A stretch of DNA of 64,000 nt from Pelagimonas sp. (GCA_025210345.1 JAOARX010000020.1:1-64000), one strand, 5' to 3'. Counted from the first letter of the stretch, positions 52,777 through 62,064 are shown. The notes: a model not told the origin generated them from the sequence alone. Numbers and translations are program-made.

Positions 52777-53730
52777 ATGTCAGAAGACAGCAGCACAGCG
52801 CTAAAGGCGCAATTGGCCGGGCCACCGATTGTGGTGCATGGGCAGGGGATCCATTTCACGGATGTGATTGGGCTGAGTTCAGGTCAAAGACCAGAGCCGC
52901 AACAGGTCAGCGTGCAAAGCGCGCGCTCGGTCACGCAGATCGCACTGACCCGGCTGAACCGGGACAATCGCGACAACAGGGATAACCGCGATAACAGGGA
53001 CAATCGCGATAACCGCGACAACCGGGATAATCGCGACAACCGCGATAACAGGGACAATCGGGACAACCGCGACAGCAAAAGCGGCGGCAGCACCCATATT
53101 CTTGCCCCTTGGCGCGAACGCGAAGCCCTGCATCAACGGATCGACGAATGGCGCGATCTGCCGGTTCCGCCCCCGCTTCCGGTGGCGCAGTTGACGCAGG
53201 AAATCGTCGAATTGCACCGCAAACAGGCCCAACTGGCCACCGACGCCGAAGCCGGCCGCCGGGCGGAAATCCTGCGCGAACGCGCGCTTGAGCTGAGCGC
53301 CTATCTTGAGCCCCTGGGCACGGAACCCGGTGGTCGGCATCCCGCGACCGAGCATCTTTTGATCGTCGTCGCCGCCATGTGCGAAGAGGTCGGCCTGCGC
53401 TACAAGGCGCGCTTTGGCGCGCTGCGCCCCAACCAGGTGGATCCGCAACTGCGGCCCTTTATCAAGAACCCGTCCCATTCGTCTTATCCATCGAACCACG
53501 CGTTCCAGTCCTACACCATCGCGCATATCTTTTCGCGCGCGGTGCCCGAACATCCCGGCAACCCGATGCTGTTTGACCGCTGCGCCCGCGTGGCTGAAAA
53601 CCGCGAATATGCCGGTGTGCATTTTGCTTCGGACAGCGAAGCAGGCAAGACGCTGGCCCGGCTGTTCCTGCCCATTCTCGAAGACATTCTCGCGGATCTG
53701 ATGAACCGCGCGGCGGCGGAATGGCGCTGA
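52777..53730 (+). CDS. Soluble PAP2/vanadium-haloperoxidase-fold protein with (NRD)13 repeat
   Basis: 317 aa from ATG at 52777 (AAAGGGGGA in front). Residues 1-60 are unique, 61-99 are thirteen exact Asn-Arg-Asp repeats, and 100-317 form a helical domain carrying the acid phosphatase/vanadium haloperoxidase signature: K210-x6-R217-P218, P238-S-N-H241 (Gly of PSGH replaced by Asn) and R276-x5-H282-x3-D286. All phosphate/vanadate ligands and the catalytic His are present. No signal peptide and no transmembrane helix, so it is soluble and probably cytosolic, unlike lipid phosphatases of the family. Substrate unknown; either phosphatase or haloperoxidase is possible. Confidence 0.8.
   Translation: MSEDSSTALKAQLAGPPIVVHGQGIHFTDVIGLSSGQRPEPQQVSVQSARSVTQIALTRLNRDNRDNRDNRDNRDNRDNRDNRDNRDNRDNRDNRDNRDSKSGGSTHILAPWREREALHQRIDEWRDLPVPPPLPVAQLTQEIVELHRKQAQLATDAEAGRRAEILRERALELSAYLEPLGTEPGGRHPATEHLLIVVAAMCEEVGLRYKARFGALRPNQVDPQLRPFIKNPSHSSYPSNHAFQSYTIAHIFSRAVPEHPGNPMLFDRCARVAENREYAGVHFASDSEAGKTLARLFLPILEDILADLMNRAAAEWR
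52957..53073 (+). repeat. Thirteen 9-bp tandem repeats encoding Asn-Arg-Asp
   Basis: 117 bases = 13 units of (AAC/AAT)(CGC/CGG/AGG)(GAC/GAT). The amino-acid sequence is perfect while codons vary synonymously in all three positions. Unit length is a multiple of three, so copy-number change keeps the frame. Confidence 0.97.
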
Positions 53731-53747
53731 AAGCAGAGGATCAGATC

Positions 53748-55250
53748 ATGACCACGAAAATCCCGACCCACAATGGCGATCCCCTGTTCCTGGGCGCCTA
53801 TCCCAGCTATCACGCGCTGTGGCATCTGCACGAAATCGGTGTGCTCAAGATGGACCCGGCGGATCCCACCGGTGCCACCTACCAAGACGACAGCCCGCTG
53901 TTCGCCGCCGCCAGTGGCGCCCGCGAAAACACGATCGTCGCGATGATCGACACCTCTGTCGCCTGGGATCATCCCTGCCTCGCCGAGGCGATTGACCACG
54001 ACCTGATGATTGATTTCGCAGGCGACCCGCGCGGCGCGCTGATCAACGGGGATGTGCCCGACAGCCTCAAGGGGCTAACCCCGCAGCACTATGGCGATGA
54101 CATCCTGAACACCGCCGCCCAAAAGCTGGTCGAGCGGTTCAACACCCCGCCCGCTGATCTGGGCAGGGCGGCTGCGGCGCAGGCCCATGCCACCCATGGC
54201 ACCGCCATGGCCGGGATCATCGGCGCGCGCCCGGCGACGGTCAAAGTGCACCGCTCGCAGATGCTGAACCCGGCGGCACAGGTCAGCACCCTGGATCTTG
54301 CGCTGCGCTACACCGGGGCCGATCCGTTTTGCAAGATCGTTCCGATCTCGACCAGCGCCATGCCCACCGCCGATGAGATGATCAAAGCCCTGATCTACGC
54401 CGAAATGATCGGCGCGCATGTGATCGTTCTGGCCGCCAGCCTGCAAACGCCCGATTCCATGCGTGTGATCGCAGACGCGCGCACCCCCGATGAGATTGAC
54501 ACGCGCGCGCTAGGAACCCGGGCACGGCACAAGACCGAAGCGGTGGTCGCGGGCGAAGATGCCCTGAACACCCTGTTCCTCAAGGTGTCAGAGCACCGCC
54601 CGATCCTGTGCGCCGCTGGCAATGATGGCAGTGGGCGGGTCTCTTATCCCGCGCGGCTGGCGCGCAAGGACAACGGCATCGTCGCGGTGGCGGCGCATTC
54701 CGCCAGCGGTGTGCCCTGCGCCTATTCCCCCGATGATGCCAAGCACATCACGATCTATGCCCCCTCGGGGGATATGGAATCCATGACCCGCTCCGAGGAT
54801 GGTGGCTATGAGCTGCGGCTCGATCCCTATCGGTTGCGGCGGGATCACCACAATGATCAGGGGTTGTTTGACCGGATCTCGGAAACGGACGGCACGCTGA
54901 ACGCAGACCACCTGATGCAACCCCAAGAGATCCTGACGACCGACTGCCCCGGACCAAACGGCTATAACCCGGGCAACTATCTGCACGATCCCTTTGTGAA
55001 CGACGCCGAAGAAACCGTGCATCTTGATCCTTCGTCGCTGTTTTGCACCTTTAGCGGCACCTCCGCCGCCACGGCGGTGACCGCGGGGATGGTCTCTTTG
55101 GGGATGGCAACGGGCGCCCTGCCGCGCGGCGGCGCGGGCTTTGACCCGCAGGTGTTCAAATCCGCCCTGCGCGGCACAGATGACAGCGATGCCACCCAGG
55201 CCACGCCGAAACTGCGATGGGTCGCGCCCCCTTCCCGGGGCACGGTCTGA
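53748..55250 (+). CDS. S8 (subtilisin-fold) serine peptidase without signal peptide
   Basis: 500 aa from ATG at 53748 (AGAGGA upstream). Catalytic triad and oxyanion residue can be placed: Asp68 in IVAMIDTSVAWDHP, His150 in HATHGTAMAGIIGA, Asn292 in LCAAGNDGSG and Ser439 in FSGTSAATAVTAG. There is no signal peptide and no obvious propeptide, so an intracellular protease is likely. A long insertion lies between Asn292 and Ser439 (about 340-430). Its gene follows the haloperoxidase-fold gene by 17 bases and ends the cluster. It may process a cluster product (for example the NRD protein) or act as an effector; this is inference. Confidence 0.87.
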   Translation: MTTKIPTHNGDPLFLGAYPSYHALWHLHEIGVLKMDPADPTGATYQDDSPLFAAASGARENTIVAMIDTSVAWDHPCLAEAIDHDLMIDFAGDPRGALINGDVPDSLKGLTPQHYGDDILNTAAQKLVERFNTPPADLGRAAAAQAHATHGTAMAGIIGARPATVKVHRSQMLNPAAQVSTLDLALRYTGADPFCKIVPISTSAMPTADEMIKALIYAEMIGAHVIVLAASLQTPDSMRVIADARTPDEIDTRALGTRARHKTEAVVAGEDALNTLFLKVSEHRPILCAAGNDGSGRVSYPARLARKDNGIVAVAAHSASGVPCAYSPDDAKHITIYAPSGDMESMTRSEDGGYELRLDPYRLRRDHHNDQGLFDRISETDGTLNADHLMQPQEILTTDCPGPNGYNPGNYLHDPFVNDAEETVHLDPSSLFCTFSGTSAATAVTAGMVSLGMATGALPRGGAGFDPQVFKSALRGTDDSDATQATPKLRWVAPPSRGTV

Positions 55251-55339
55251 CGCGGAAAATCTCACCCTTCGCCCCCCAGGGGGCGTTGGGCGCGCTGGGT
55301 TTCATCTCTTGAAAAATATCCCGGGGGAGCCCGCAGGGC

Positions 55340-55367
55340 GGGGGCAGCGCCCCTTTCCCCCTTTTTT
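55340..55367 (+). terminator. Probable terminator of the SARP/S8 cluster
   Basis: GGGGC-AGC-GCCCC (55341-55353) is followed by TTT, a C-run and TTTTTT (55362-55367). A second GC-rich inverted repeat (CCCCCC-A-GGGGGC) lies near 55275. Both are between the convergent S8 peptidase and GMC oxidoreductase genes. Confidence 0.55.
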
Positions 55368-55368
55368 C

Positions 55369-56994
55369 TTACGCGCTGTCGCGGATGATCTGCGCGGCCT
55401 TTTCGGCGATCATGATGGTGGGGGCGTTGGTATTGCCGCTGACCAGGGTCGGCATGATCGACGCATCCACCACCCGCAGCCCGTCAACCCCATGCACCTT
55501 AAGCCCGGCATCCACCACGGCCATATCGTCCTGGCCCATCTTGCAGGTGCCCACCGGGTGATAGATCGTATCCGCATGGGTGCGAATGTGGGTTTGCCAA
55601 TCCGCGTCGCTCATCTGATCATGCACGCCGAACAGCTCTTGGTCGCGATAGGGCGCTAGGGCCGGATCCATCAGAATCCGCCGCGTCAGCCGCGCGCCTT
55701 TGACCATCAGCTCAAGATCCTCGGGTGACGAAAGGAACGCGGGATCAATCCCCGGATCGGCCATCGGATCCGCGCTGGTCAGGAACACCCGCCCGCGCGA
55801 CTTGGGGCGCAACACGCACAGATGACAGGAAAACCCATGGCCGGGGCGGATCTTGCGCGCGTGTTTCTCAACGCGGGCGATGACAAAGTGAAGTTGCAGA
55901 TCCGCGCGCGCGACCCCGGGGTCGGATTTCACAAAGGCCGCCCCTTCGGCAAAGGGCGACGCGATCATGCCACCGCCATCGCGCCGCCAGCGCCGCAGTT
56001 GCCCCCACAGGTGTCCGAGCCCCTTGGCGCTCAGCCCATAGGTGTTGGTGTCGCGGCTGGTGAACCCCAGCGTCACATCCAGATGATCCTGAAGGTTCTC
56101 ACCAACCCCCGGCAAATCATGAACCACCTTGATCCCAAGCGCGGACAGCGCGCTGCCCGGCCCTATCCCCGACAGCATCAACAGCTGGGGGGACCCAAAC
56201 GCCCCGGCGCTGACAATCACGTCGCGCCGCGCGCTCAGCCGGAAAAGCCGCCGCCCCTGTCGGATCTCGACCCCGGTGGCGCGGGTGCCCTGCATCACGA
56301 TCCTGCGCGCACGCGCCCGGGTCAGCACCGTCAGGTTTGGTCGTGTGTTCATCACCGGATGCAGATAGCCCGCAGCGCTGGAACAGCGTTCCCCCTGCCG
56401 TTCGGCATCGTGAAACTGCGTCACCTGATACAGCCCGGCGCCCTCATTGTCGCCGGTGTTGAAATCGCGCCGCTGAGGGATTTGCTGATTGTGCGCCGCC
56501 GCAAGAAACGCCCGCGTCACCGGGCGCGGGTTGCGCTGATCCGAGACCTGCAAAGGCCCCTGCGCGCCATGATGCTCATCCTCGCCCCAGACGTTGGATT
56601 CCGCGCGTTTGAAATAGGGCAGGACGCTGTCCCAATCCCAGCCCTCATTGCCAAGATCCGCCCAATGGTCATAGTCCTGCCGCTGCCCGCGCACATAGAG
56701 CATGGCGTTGATCGCAGATGATCCCCCAAGACAGCGCCCCCGGGGCTGATACCCCCGACGCCCGTTCATCCCCGCCTGTGGCACGGTGTGAAAGGCCCAG
56801 TTGTTGATCTTGCCCCAACCCGGAACCATGGTCAGCGCCCCGGCAGGCGTGCGCACAAGCCAGCTGTCACCGCGTCCACCCGCTTCGATCAGGCAGACCC
56901 GCGTCGCGGGGTCTTCGCTCAGCCGCGCTGCCAGCACGGACCCGGCGGATCCTCCGCCTATGATCACATAATCAAACGACCTGTCAGTTTGCAT
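55369..56994 (-). CDS. GMC-family FAD oxidoreductase (choline/alcohol dehydrogenase type)
   Basis: 541 aa from ATG at 56994 (AGGGG upstream). N-terminal dinucleotide motif [23 protein letters not shown] signature 1 around [18 protein letters not shown] and signature 2 in [20 protein letters not shown]-terminal catalytic region [17 protein letters not shown] and [20 protein letters not shown]. The class oxidises primary alcohols such as choline or other hydroxyl compounds. No betB or choline transporter is adjacent, so BetA itself is not implied. Followed on the same strand upstream by the phosphoesterase gene. Confidence 0.92.
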   Translation of the reverse strand: MQTDRSFDYVIIGGGSAGSVLAARLSEDPATRVCLIEAGGRGDSWLVRTPAGALTMVPGWGKINNWAFHTVPQAGMNGRRGYQPRGRCLGGSSAINAMLYVRGQRQDYDHWADLGNEGWDWDSVLPYFKRAESNVWGEDEHHGAQGPLQVSDQRNPRPVTRAFLAAAHNQQIPQRRDFNTGDNEGAGLYQVTQFHDAERQGERCSSAAGYLHPVMNTRPNLTVLTRARARRIVMQGTRATGVEIRQGRRLFRLSARRDVIVSAGAFGSPQLLMLSGIGPGSALSALGIKVVHDLPGVGENLQDHLDVTLGFTSRDTNTYGLSAKGLGHLWGQLRRWRRDGGGMIASPFAEGAAFVKSDPGVARADLQLHFVIARVEKHARKIRPGHGFSCHLCVLRPKSRGRVFLTSADPMADPGIDPAFLSSPEDLELMVKGARLTRRILMDPALAPYRDQELFGVHDQMSDADWQTHIRTHADTIYHPVGTCKMGQDDMAVVDAGLKVHGVDGLRVVDASIMPTLVSGNTNAPTIMIAEKAAQIIRDSA

Positions 56995-57118
56995 GGCGCC
57001 CCTCACATGTCCCTGCCCCCTTTTGGGGAACAGTCGGACAAAGCGGGGCACGACACAACCAACCCCGCGTTTATCGTTGCGTCACGCGGGGTTTAGACCA
57101 GACACCAAACGGCTGATC

Positions 57119-57928
57119 CTAGGCCCAATCGTCAAACCCGTTGCCGTGCCAGATGATCTCTCCGTCATAGGCAAAGGGGATCTGGTGGATCACGATGTCC
57201 TCTCCCCGCAAAAGCACCACCCGATATGACGGTTCCAGCGGGGCAGACCCGGACAAAGACGCAGAATTCAGATCCGGGATCACCTGATGCATGGTCGAGG
57301 GCACGCCGGAAAACGGGATGCCCGCAAGCGTGCCGCACAGCGGTTCGTGCACATGCCCAAAAAACAGGTGGCGCACCGTGGATTTGTGCCGTTTTAGCAC
57401 CGCATGCAGGGCAGGCTGGTCCTGGTCGCGGATCGACAGCTCATCCGTGGCCGGATCCCCCAGGTGCAGCGGGTTGTGATGGAAGAACACAAAGGCGGTT
57501 TCCGCCCCCGCAAGCTGTTGATCCAACCACGCCACACGGGCCTCACAGAAATGCCCCTGGTGGGTTTCCGGTTCGGTGGTGTCGCAATAAACAAAGCGGC
57601 CCGCGGGCAGGTCTTCGGCATAGTGGACAAAGCCCTGGGGTGCCTGGGGCACATCGGGAAAGGCCTGCACAAAGGGCGCGCGTTTGTCGTGGTTGCCCAT
57701 CATCAGCCGCACCGGGATCGGAAAGCCCTCCAAAGCGTCGCGCACCGCCGCATAGGCTTCGGGTTCGCCGAAATGGGTCAGGTCTCCGGTGATCACCAGA
57801 TGCGACGCATCGGCGTGGTGTTGGGTCATATGCGACAGGGCCTGCGCCAGCCGGGCGTGGGGATCCAGCCCTTCGACCAGACGGCCCGGGCGGGACAGGT
57901 GGATGTCCGACATGTGAATGAATTTCAT
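57119..57928 (-). CDS. Metallophosphoesterase (CpdA/GpdQ-like phosphodiesterase)
   Basis: 269 aa. The five calcineurin-fold metal motifs are in order: MSDIH (D8, H10), ITGDLTHFG, MMGNHDKR, FFHHNPLHLG and FFGHVHEP. This order and length fit class III cyclic-nucleotide/glycerophosphodiester phosphodiesterases. It would be a cytosolic, dinuclear-metal enzyme. The GMC oxidoreductase gene lies downstream on the same strand; a shared pathway (for instance breakdown of phosphodiesters to alcohols that are then oxidised) is only a guess. Substrate unknown. Confidence 0.88.
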   Translation of the reverse strand: MKFIHMSDIHLSRPGRLVEGLDPHARLAQALSHMTQHHADASHLVITGDLTHFGEPEAYAAVRDALEGFPIPVRLMMGNHDKRAPFVQAFPDVPQAPQGFVHYAEDLPAGRFVYCDTTEPETHQGHFCEARVAWLDQQLAGAETAFVFFHHNPLHLGDPATDELSIRDQDQPALHAVLKRHKSTVRHLFFGHVHEPLCGTLAGIPFSGVPSTMHQVIPDLNSASLSGSAPLEPSYRVVLLRGEDIVIHQIPFAYDGEIIWHGNGFDDWA

Positions 57929-58005
57929 CAGAAACCTCCAGGTTTGGCCCTGCCCTAGCGCGGGGCTGTCACAGTTTCATGACCCCTTGTGGATCCAATC
58001 GCGAT

Positions 58006-59262
58006 CTAACGCAGCTGATTGGCGGTAAAGGCCAGATCGTAGAACCGTTCCGTCAGCCCCTTGAGGTTGACGCCCTTGGCGCGTGTCAGCGGCAGCGGTA
58101 GCGCATCGGGCTCGGCCCCCTGCACCAGCTGCGCCAGACTGCGCCCGAACAAGGTGCCCGTGGTCACGCCCCGGCCGTTATAGCTGATCGGCGCATAGAC
58201 GTTGTGGTCCAGCTCAATCATCTGCGGCAGGTGATCCGGGGTCATGGCGATGGTGCCGTGCCAGCCATGTTCAAAGCGCACCTCCCCCAATTCCGGGTAC
58301 AAGCGGCGCAGCATCCGCCGTGCCCAGCGCGCGCTGAGCCCGGATTGCGCGGTGCCAACCATGCGCCCCATCGAGCCGACGATCACCCGCCCCTCTTGGT
58401 CGCGCCGCAGCGAGCGCATGATCAGCCCAGTGTCCCAAAGCCCCTGCCCGCCCGGCAGAATATGCGCGGCGCGCGCGCCCATGGGGGCCGTGGCCAGTTG
58501 AAAGAAGTGAATGTCGGTCCAGGACTTTTGCAAACCCGGCCAGGCCTGGGTGCTATAGGCATTGGTGGCCATGACCACATAGCGCGCCTGCACCACGCCC
58601 TTGGCGGTTTCCACCTGCCAGGCATCCCCGACGCGCCGCAGCCCCTGCACGGGGCATTGGGTGGCAATCGCCGCCCCGGCCGCGCGCGCCGCACGCGCCA
58701 GCCCCCGGGCATAGCCCATCGGGTTCACGGTGCCTGCGCGATGATCCCAAAGCCCGCCATGAAAGGCCCGCGAGCCGGTCATCTCACCCATCTGCCCGGC
58801 GTCCAGCAGATCGACGGGCGCGCCGCGCCGTTGCCATGCCACGTGGCGCGTTTGCAGATCGCGCAGCCCAGCCGGCGCATGGGCCGCATGCAAGGTGCCT
58901 GCGCGGGTGGCTTCGCATTGGATTTGATACTTTTCAATCAAGTCAAAGACCTGGGCCGGGGCCTCTCCAAATTCATTCAAAAAGGCCGGGCCGCGGGGGC
59001 CCAGCGCCGCTTCGACCTGATCGGGGGGCAGCCACAGCCCCGCGTTCACCAGCCCGACATTGCGCCCCGACCCGCCAAACCCCACGGTTTCGCCTTCGAA
59101 CACCTGGGTCTTGATCCCGGCTTCGGCGCAGAACAGCGCACAGGAAAGCCCGGTATAGCCGCCGCCGACAATGGCCACATCCACGTGATCCGGCAGCGCC
59201 TGCGGCGGGAGCGTCGGGGTTTCCTGGGCGGAATGGCACCAAAGCGATTGGTCGATGGTCAA
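58006..59262 (-). CDS. FAD-dependent oxidoreductase, DAO family (PuuB/glycine-oxidase-like)
   Basis: 418 aa. FAD-binding VAIVGGGYTGLSCALFCAEAG, then GFGGSGRNVGLVNAG, a pattern seen in gamma-glutamylputrescine oxidase (PuuB)-like enzymes, and the C-terminal flavin segment PISYNGRGVTTGTLFGRSLA. The central part HGTIAMTPDHLPQM also matches this subgroup. It would oxidise an amine or N-methyl amino acid, making hydrogen peroxide. The substrate cannot be told from sequence. Divergent from the rhodanese gene. Confidence 0.88.
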   Translation of the reverse strand: MTIDQSLWCHSAQETPTLPPQALPDHVDVAIVGGGYTGLSCALFCAEAGIKTQVFEGETVGFGGSGRNVGLVNAGLWLPPDQVEAALGPRGPAFLNEFGEAPAQVFDLIEKYQIQCEATRAGTLHAAHAPAGLRDLQTRHVAWQRRGAPVDLLDAGQMGEMTGSRAFHGGLWDHRAGTVNPMGYARGLARAARAAGAAIATQCPVQGLRRVGDAWQVETAKGVVQARYVVMATNAYSTQAWPGLQKSWTDIHFFQLATAPMGARAAHILPGGQGLWDTGLIMRSLRRDQEGRVIVGSMGRMVGTAQSGLSARWARRMLRRLYPELGEVRFEHGWHGTIAMTPDHLPQMIELDHNVYAPISYNGRGVTTGTLFGRSLAQLVQGAEPDALPLPLTRAKGVNLKGLTERFYDLAFTANQLR

Positions 59263-59353
59263 GGGGGGCTCCTGTGGGTGGTCGTCTGATCGTGCGCACA
59301 GGGTTGCCCCCGATCGCGGATCAGGTCAATCTCTTGTGTGACAGGGGGATCAA

Positions 59354-59767
59354 ATGAAAAAACTCAAACGCTCATCGGCGCAAATGGTGGCAGAGGCCCG
59401 CGCGCGTATCCGCGAATATGACACGCCCGAAGTGATGGCGATGCTGGATGATCCCGATGTGGTGATCGTTGACATTCGCGACCCCCGCGAACGCGAGCGC
59501 AAGGGGTTCATCCCCGGATCGGTCCACGCGCCGCGCGGGATGGTCGAATTCTGGGTTGATCCCGAAAGCCCCTATTTCCGCGAGGTCTTTGGCCAGGACA
59601 ACAAGACCTATGTGTTCCATTGCGCGGCGGGGTGGCGCTCGGCGCTGACGGTGGCGACCCTTCAGGACATGGGGTTCGAGGCCGCGCATCTGCGTGATGG
59701 GTTTGCCGATTGGGAAACGCACAAAGGCCCGATCGCCTTTCCCGAAACCCACCCCAAACCCGATTAA
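59354..59767 (+). CDS. Rhodanese-like protein
   Basis: 137 aa single rhodanese domain without signal peptide. The N-terminal strand VVIVDIRDPRERERKGFIPG and the active loop FHCAAGWRSAL (cysteine persulfide site C-A-A-G-W-R-S) are visible, followed by GFEAAHLRDGFADWE. Such cytosolic proteins carry sulfur as a persulfide; natural acceptors are mostly unknown. It is transcribed in the same direction as, and 117 bases before, the exported protease gene, but a functional link is not evident. Confidence 0.92.
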   Translation: MKKLKRSSAQMVAEARARIREYDTPEVMAMLDDPDVVIVDIRDPRERERKGFIPGSVHAPRGMVEFWVDPESPYFREVFGQDNKTYVFHCAAGWRSALTVATLQDMGFEAAHLRDGFADWETHKGPIAFPETHPKPD

Positions 59768-59884
59768 ACCCGGTCTGTCCGACCGTGATTGGAACCCGGG
59801 TGGGGAAATCCATCGTTGACTCAATGGGGGTCTGTCCCGGACAGTTGTTCCATTGTTGATGGAATTCCAGTTGGGGGCGGGCGC

Positions 59885-62050
59885 ATGCGTCGTTTTACCT
59901 ATGTCATTGCCGCCGCGCTTGCGGCGCTGGGTGTTGAGACAAGTCACGCACAGGAATTGCTGGGCTTTGACCGGTCAAGCTTTGGCCGCGCGGTGCTGAA
60001 CCGGACGCAGTCGGCCGGATCCGGTGACATCCAGCTTGAGCTGTCGATTGGCGAATACAACAACGAATCCATTACGAATTACTCGGACCAGAGCGTCTTT
60101 TCCAAGATGGGGCTAGCGGTTGGGCGGCTGGATATTCTGACCGACAAAGGGGTCTTTCCCTGCACCGCCTTCATTGTCGACGACAAGCATATTCTGACCA
60201 ACCACCACTGCGTTCCCGGAATTCTGGAAAATGAACGCGCGGGGGCGTCGCGCATTGACTCGGTCATGTTCGTGGCGGGGTATCGTCAGCAGGGGATCGA
60301 AGAGAACACCCGGAAATATACGGTCATCCCCACCCCGGTCGAAAGCTCGAAATCGCTGGATTACACCGTGCTCGAAGTGCTGGGCGACCCCAGTGCGGAT
60401 TATGGCACCCTGCGTCTGGCCGCGCTCGATCCGCTGGACGGCGATCCGTTCTGGGTGATTGGCCACCCCATGGGTGAGGCCCAGCGCATCAGCCGCGAAA
60501 AATGCCGCGCCAACCGGCCCGCCCTGTCGGGGGATCGCCTGCTGCACACCTGTGACACGCTGCCGGGGAACTCGGGCTCGCCGGTGATTGATGCCTCGAC
60601 GCAGATGGTGGTGGGGCTGCATCACGCCGGGTCCAGCAAGGATGCGGTGAATTTTGCCATCCCGATGAAAAAGATCCTTGATCAAAGCCAGGTGCTGAGC
60701 GCCGCGCTGGAAGGGGGCGCACCCGCGCCGCGCCCCGCACCGGCCCCAACCCCTGCACCGGCCCCAGAGCAAACCGCGGCGCAAGATATTTGCGACGCGC
60801 TCTACCAAGAGGCCAAGGCCTATGGCCAGTGCTTTGCCTACAAGGCCTATCTGGATCGCTGCGACAGCCACCCGTTTGCCATCATCGCCAAGGGCTATGT
60901 CGCATCAGAATGCGCGACGCCCAGCCCAGCCCCCCAGCCCGCCCCGGTCACCCAGGGCCCGCGCCGTCCGTGGTGCACATCGGCCAGCCTGAACGCGACG
61001 GAACGTGCGATCTGTAACAGCGATCAACTGGCGGCTTTGGACGCGCAACTGGAAACCGCCTATCGCGGCCAATCGGGGCGCAGCAGCGCAGCGCAGCAGG
61101 GCACCTGGCTGCGCCAGACCCGCAATTCCTGCGGATCCAACGAAAGCTGCATCGCCGAGGTCGTGCGCCAGCGCATTTCCTATCTGAATGGCTCGCCCGC
61201 GCCGCGGGTCACGTCGCCCGCCGCGGGAACCAAGCTGGTGGCGGGCAATTACCGCCTGTCCGACAGCCATTGCTATATCGTCACCGCCTCACGTCCCGAT
61301 CTGGGACAGGCGCGCGATTTCGTGAACCAATGGTTCCCCGGTCGCAAGGGCATCCGCATCTTCCTGTCGCAAAACGGCTATTACGGCATCACGCTGCAGG
61401 TGGTGGCCAAGGACGAATCCAACTGGATCCTGAGCCGCCTCAAAAGCCAGAACACCATCCCCGGCGACAGCTATTGCTCATCGGGGCGCAACTTTGTGCA
61501 AGAGGTGGTCTCGACCTCGAACTTTTCGTCCGGGATCGGCTCGGGCTCGGGTGGGCTGACGCTTCAGGGGCAGACCATGTATGTCGACAACAATGACGCG
61601 GGCGGGTTGAACCTGCGGTCCGGACCCGGCACGCAATATGACGATTTTGCCGAACTGGCCCCCGGCACGCAGGTGACGGTCACCCGCTGGTCCGGAGACT
61701 GGGCCAATATCCGGTCGCAAACCGGGCAAAGCGGCTGGGTCTATGGGCCGCTTTTGACATCGCGCAAACCCTATGTCCAAAACTGCTGGGCCCGCGTTGT
61801 GCGCCTGTCACCGATCAGCCAGTACAACCGATCCACCGGGGCGGGCTTTTTGAACGTGCGCTCAAAGGCCAGCACCAAGGGCCGCATCCTGACCGAAGTC
61901 TATCTGAACGACACCGTCCGGGTCATCGCCCAAAAGAACGGCTGGGCCCGCATTCAATGCCAGTCCGGCCAGTGCCAATCCCCCTATCGCGGGGATGCCT
62001 CGGCCATTGGCTGGTCCTCGGCCAAATATCTTTCCATTCAATGTAATTAG
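59885..62050 (+). CDS. Exported trypsin-like protease with LprI-like and two SH3 domains
   Basis: 721 aa. Signal peptide MRRFTYVIAAALAALGVETSHA. Residues about 30-270 are a V8/trypsin-fold protease with His108 (ILTNHHC), Asp159 (SLDYTVLEV) and Ser230 (LPGNSGSPVID). A Pro/Ala linker and a short Cys-containing module (300-343) follow, then an LprI-N/DUF1311-like domain (about 362-435, CTSASLNATERAICNSD), a possible SPOR-like fold (450-545) and two bacterial SH3 domains (about 562-625 and 635-718). The SH3 and LprI parts suggest binding to cell wall; the protease acts in the periplasm or at the surface. A 6-G/6-C hairpin separates it from the next gene. ATG at 59885 fits the signal peptide; the frame opens at 59789. 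Confidence 0.88.
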   Translation: MRRFTYVIAAALAALGVETSHAQELLGFDRSSFGRAVLNRTQSAGSGDIQLELSIGEYNNESITNYSDQSVFSKMGLAVGRLDILTDKGVFPCTAFIVDDKHILTNHHCVPGILENERAGASRIDSVMFVAGYRQQGIEENTRKYTVIPTPVESSKSLDYTVLEVLGDPSADYGTLRLAALDPLDGDPFWVIGHPMGEAQRISREKCRANRPALSGDRLLHTCDTLPGNSGSPVIDASTQMVVGLHHAGSSKDAVNFAIPMKKILDQSQVLSAALEGGAPAPRPAPAPTPAPAPEQTAAQDICDALYQEAKAYGQCFAYKAYLDRCDSHPFAIIAKGYVASECATPSPAPQPAPVTQGPRRPWCTSASLNATERAICNSDQLAALDAQLETAYRGQSGRSSAAQQGTWLRQTRNSCGSNESCIAEVVRQRISYLNGSPAPRVTSPAAGTKLVAGNYRLSDSHCYIVTASRPDLGQARDFVNQWFPGRKGIRIFLSQNGYYGITLQVVAKDESNWILSRLKSQNTIPGDSYCSSGRNFVQEVVSTSNFSSGIGSGSGGLTLQGQTMYVDNNDAGGLNLRSGPGTQYDDFAELAPGTQVTVTRWSGDWANIRSQTGQSGWVYGPLLTSRKPYVQNCWARVVRLSPISQYNRSTGAGFLNVRSKASTKGRILTEVYLNDTVRVIAQKNGWARIQCQSGQCQSPYRGDASAIGWSSAKYLSIQCN

Positions 62051-62064
62051 GGGGGCGTCCCCCC
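62050..62064 (+). terminator. G6/C6 stem-loop between protease and cytochrome genes
   Basis: GGGGGG-CGT-CCCCCC begins at the last base of the protease stop codon. No T-tract, so it is more likely an intercistronic hairpin than a full terminator. Confidence 0.45.

Noticed and set aside
52957-53073. Possible CRISPR or satellite array
   Set aside because: Units are 9 bases with no spacers and keep a coding frame.
52884-53093. Minus-strand frame encoding a Leu-Ser-Arg repeat
   Set aside because: It is only the antisense of the NRD repeat; no ribosome binding site, and the sense frame has an intact catalytic domain.
58204-59289. 361-aa plus-strand open frame
   Set aside because: Antisense to the FAD oxidoreductase gene; high Arg/Pro/Gly content typical of shadows.
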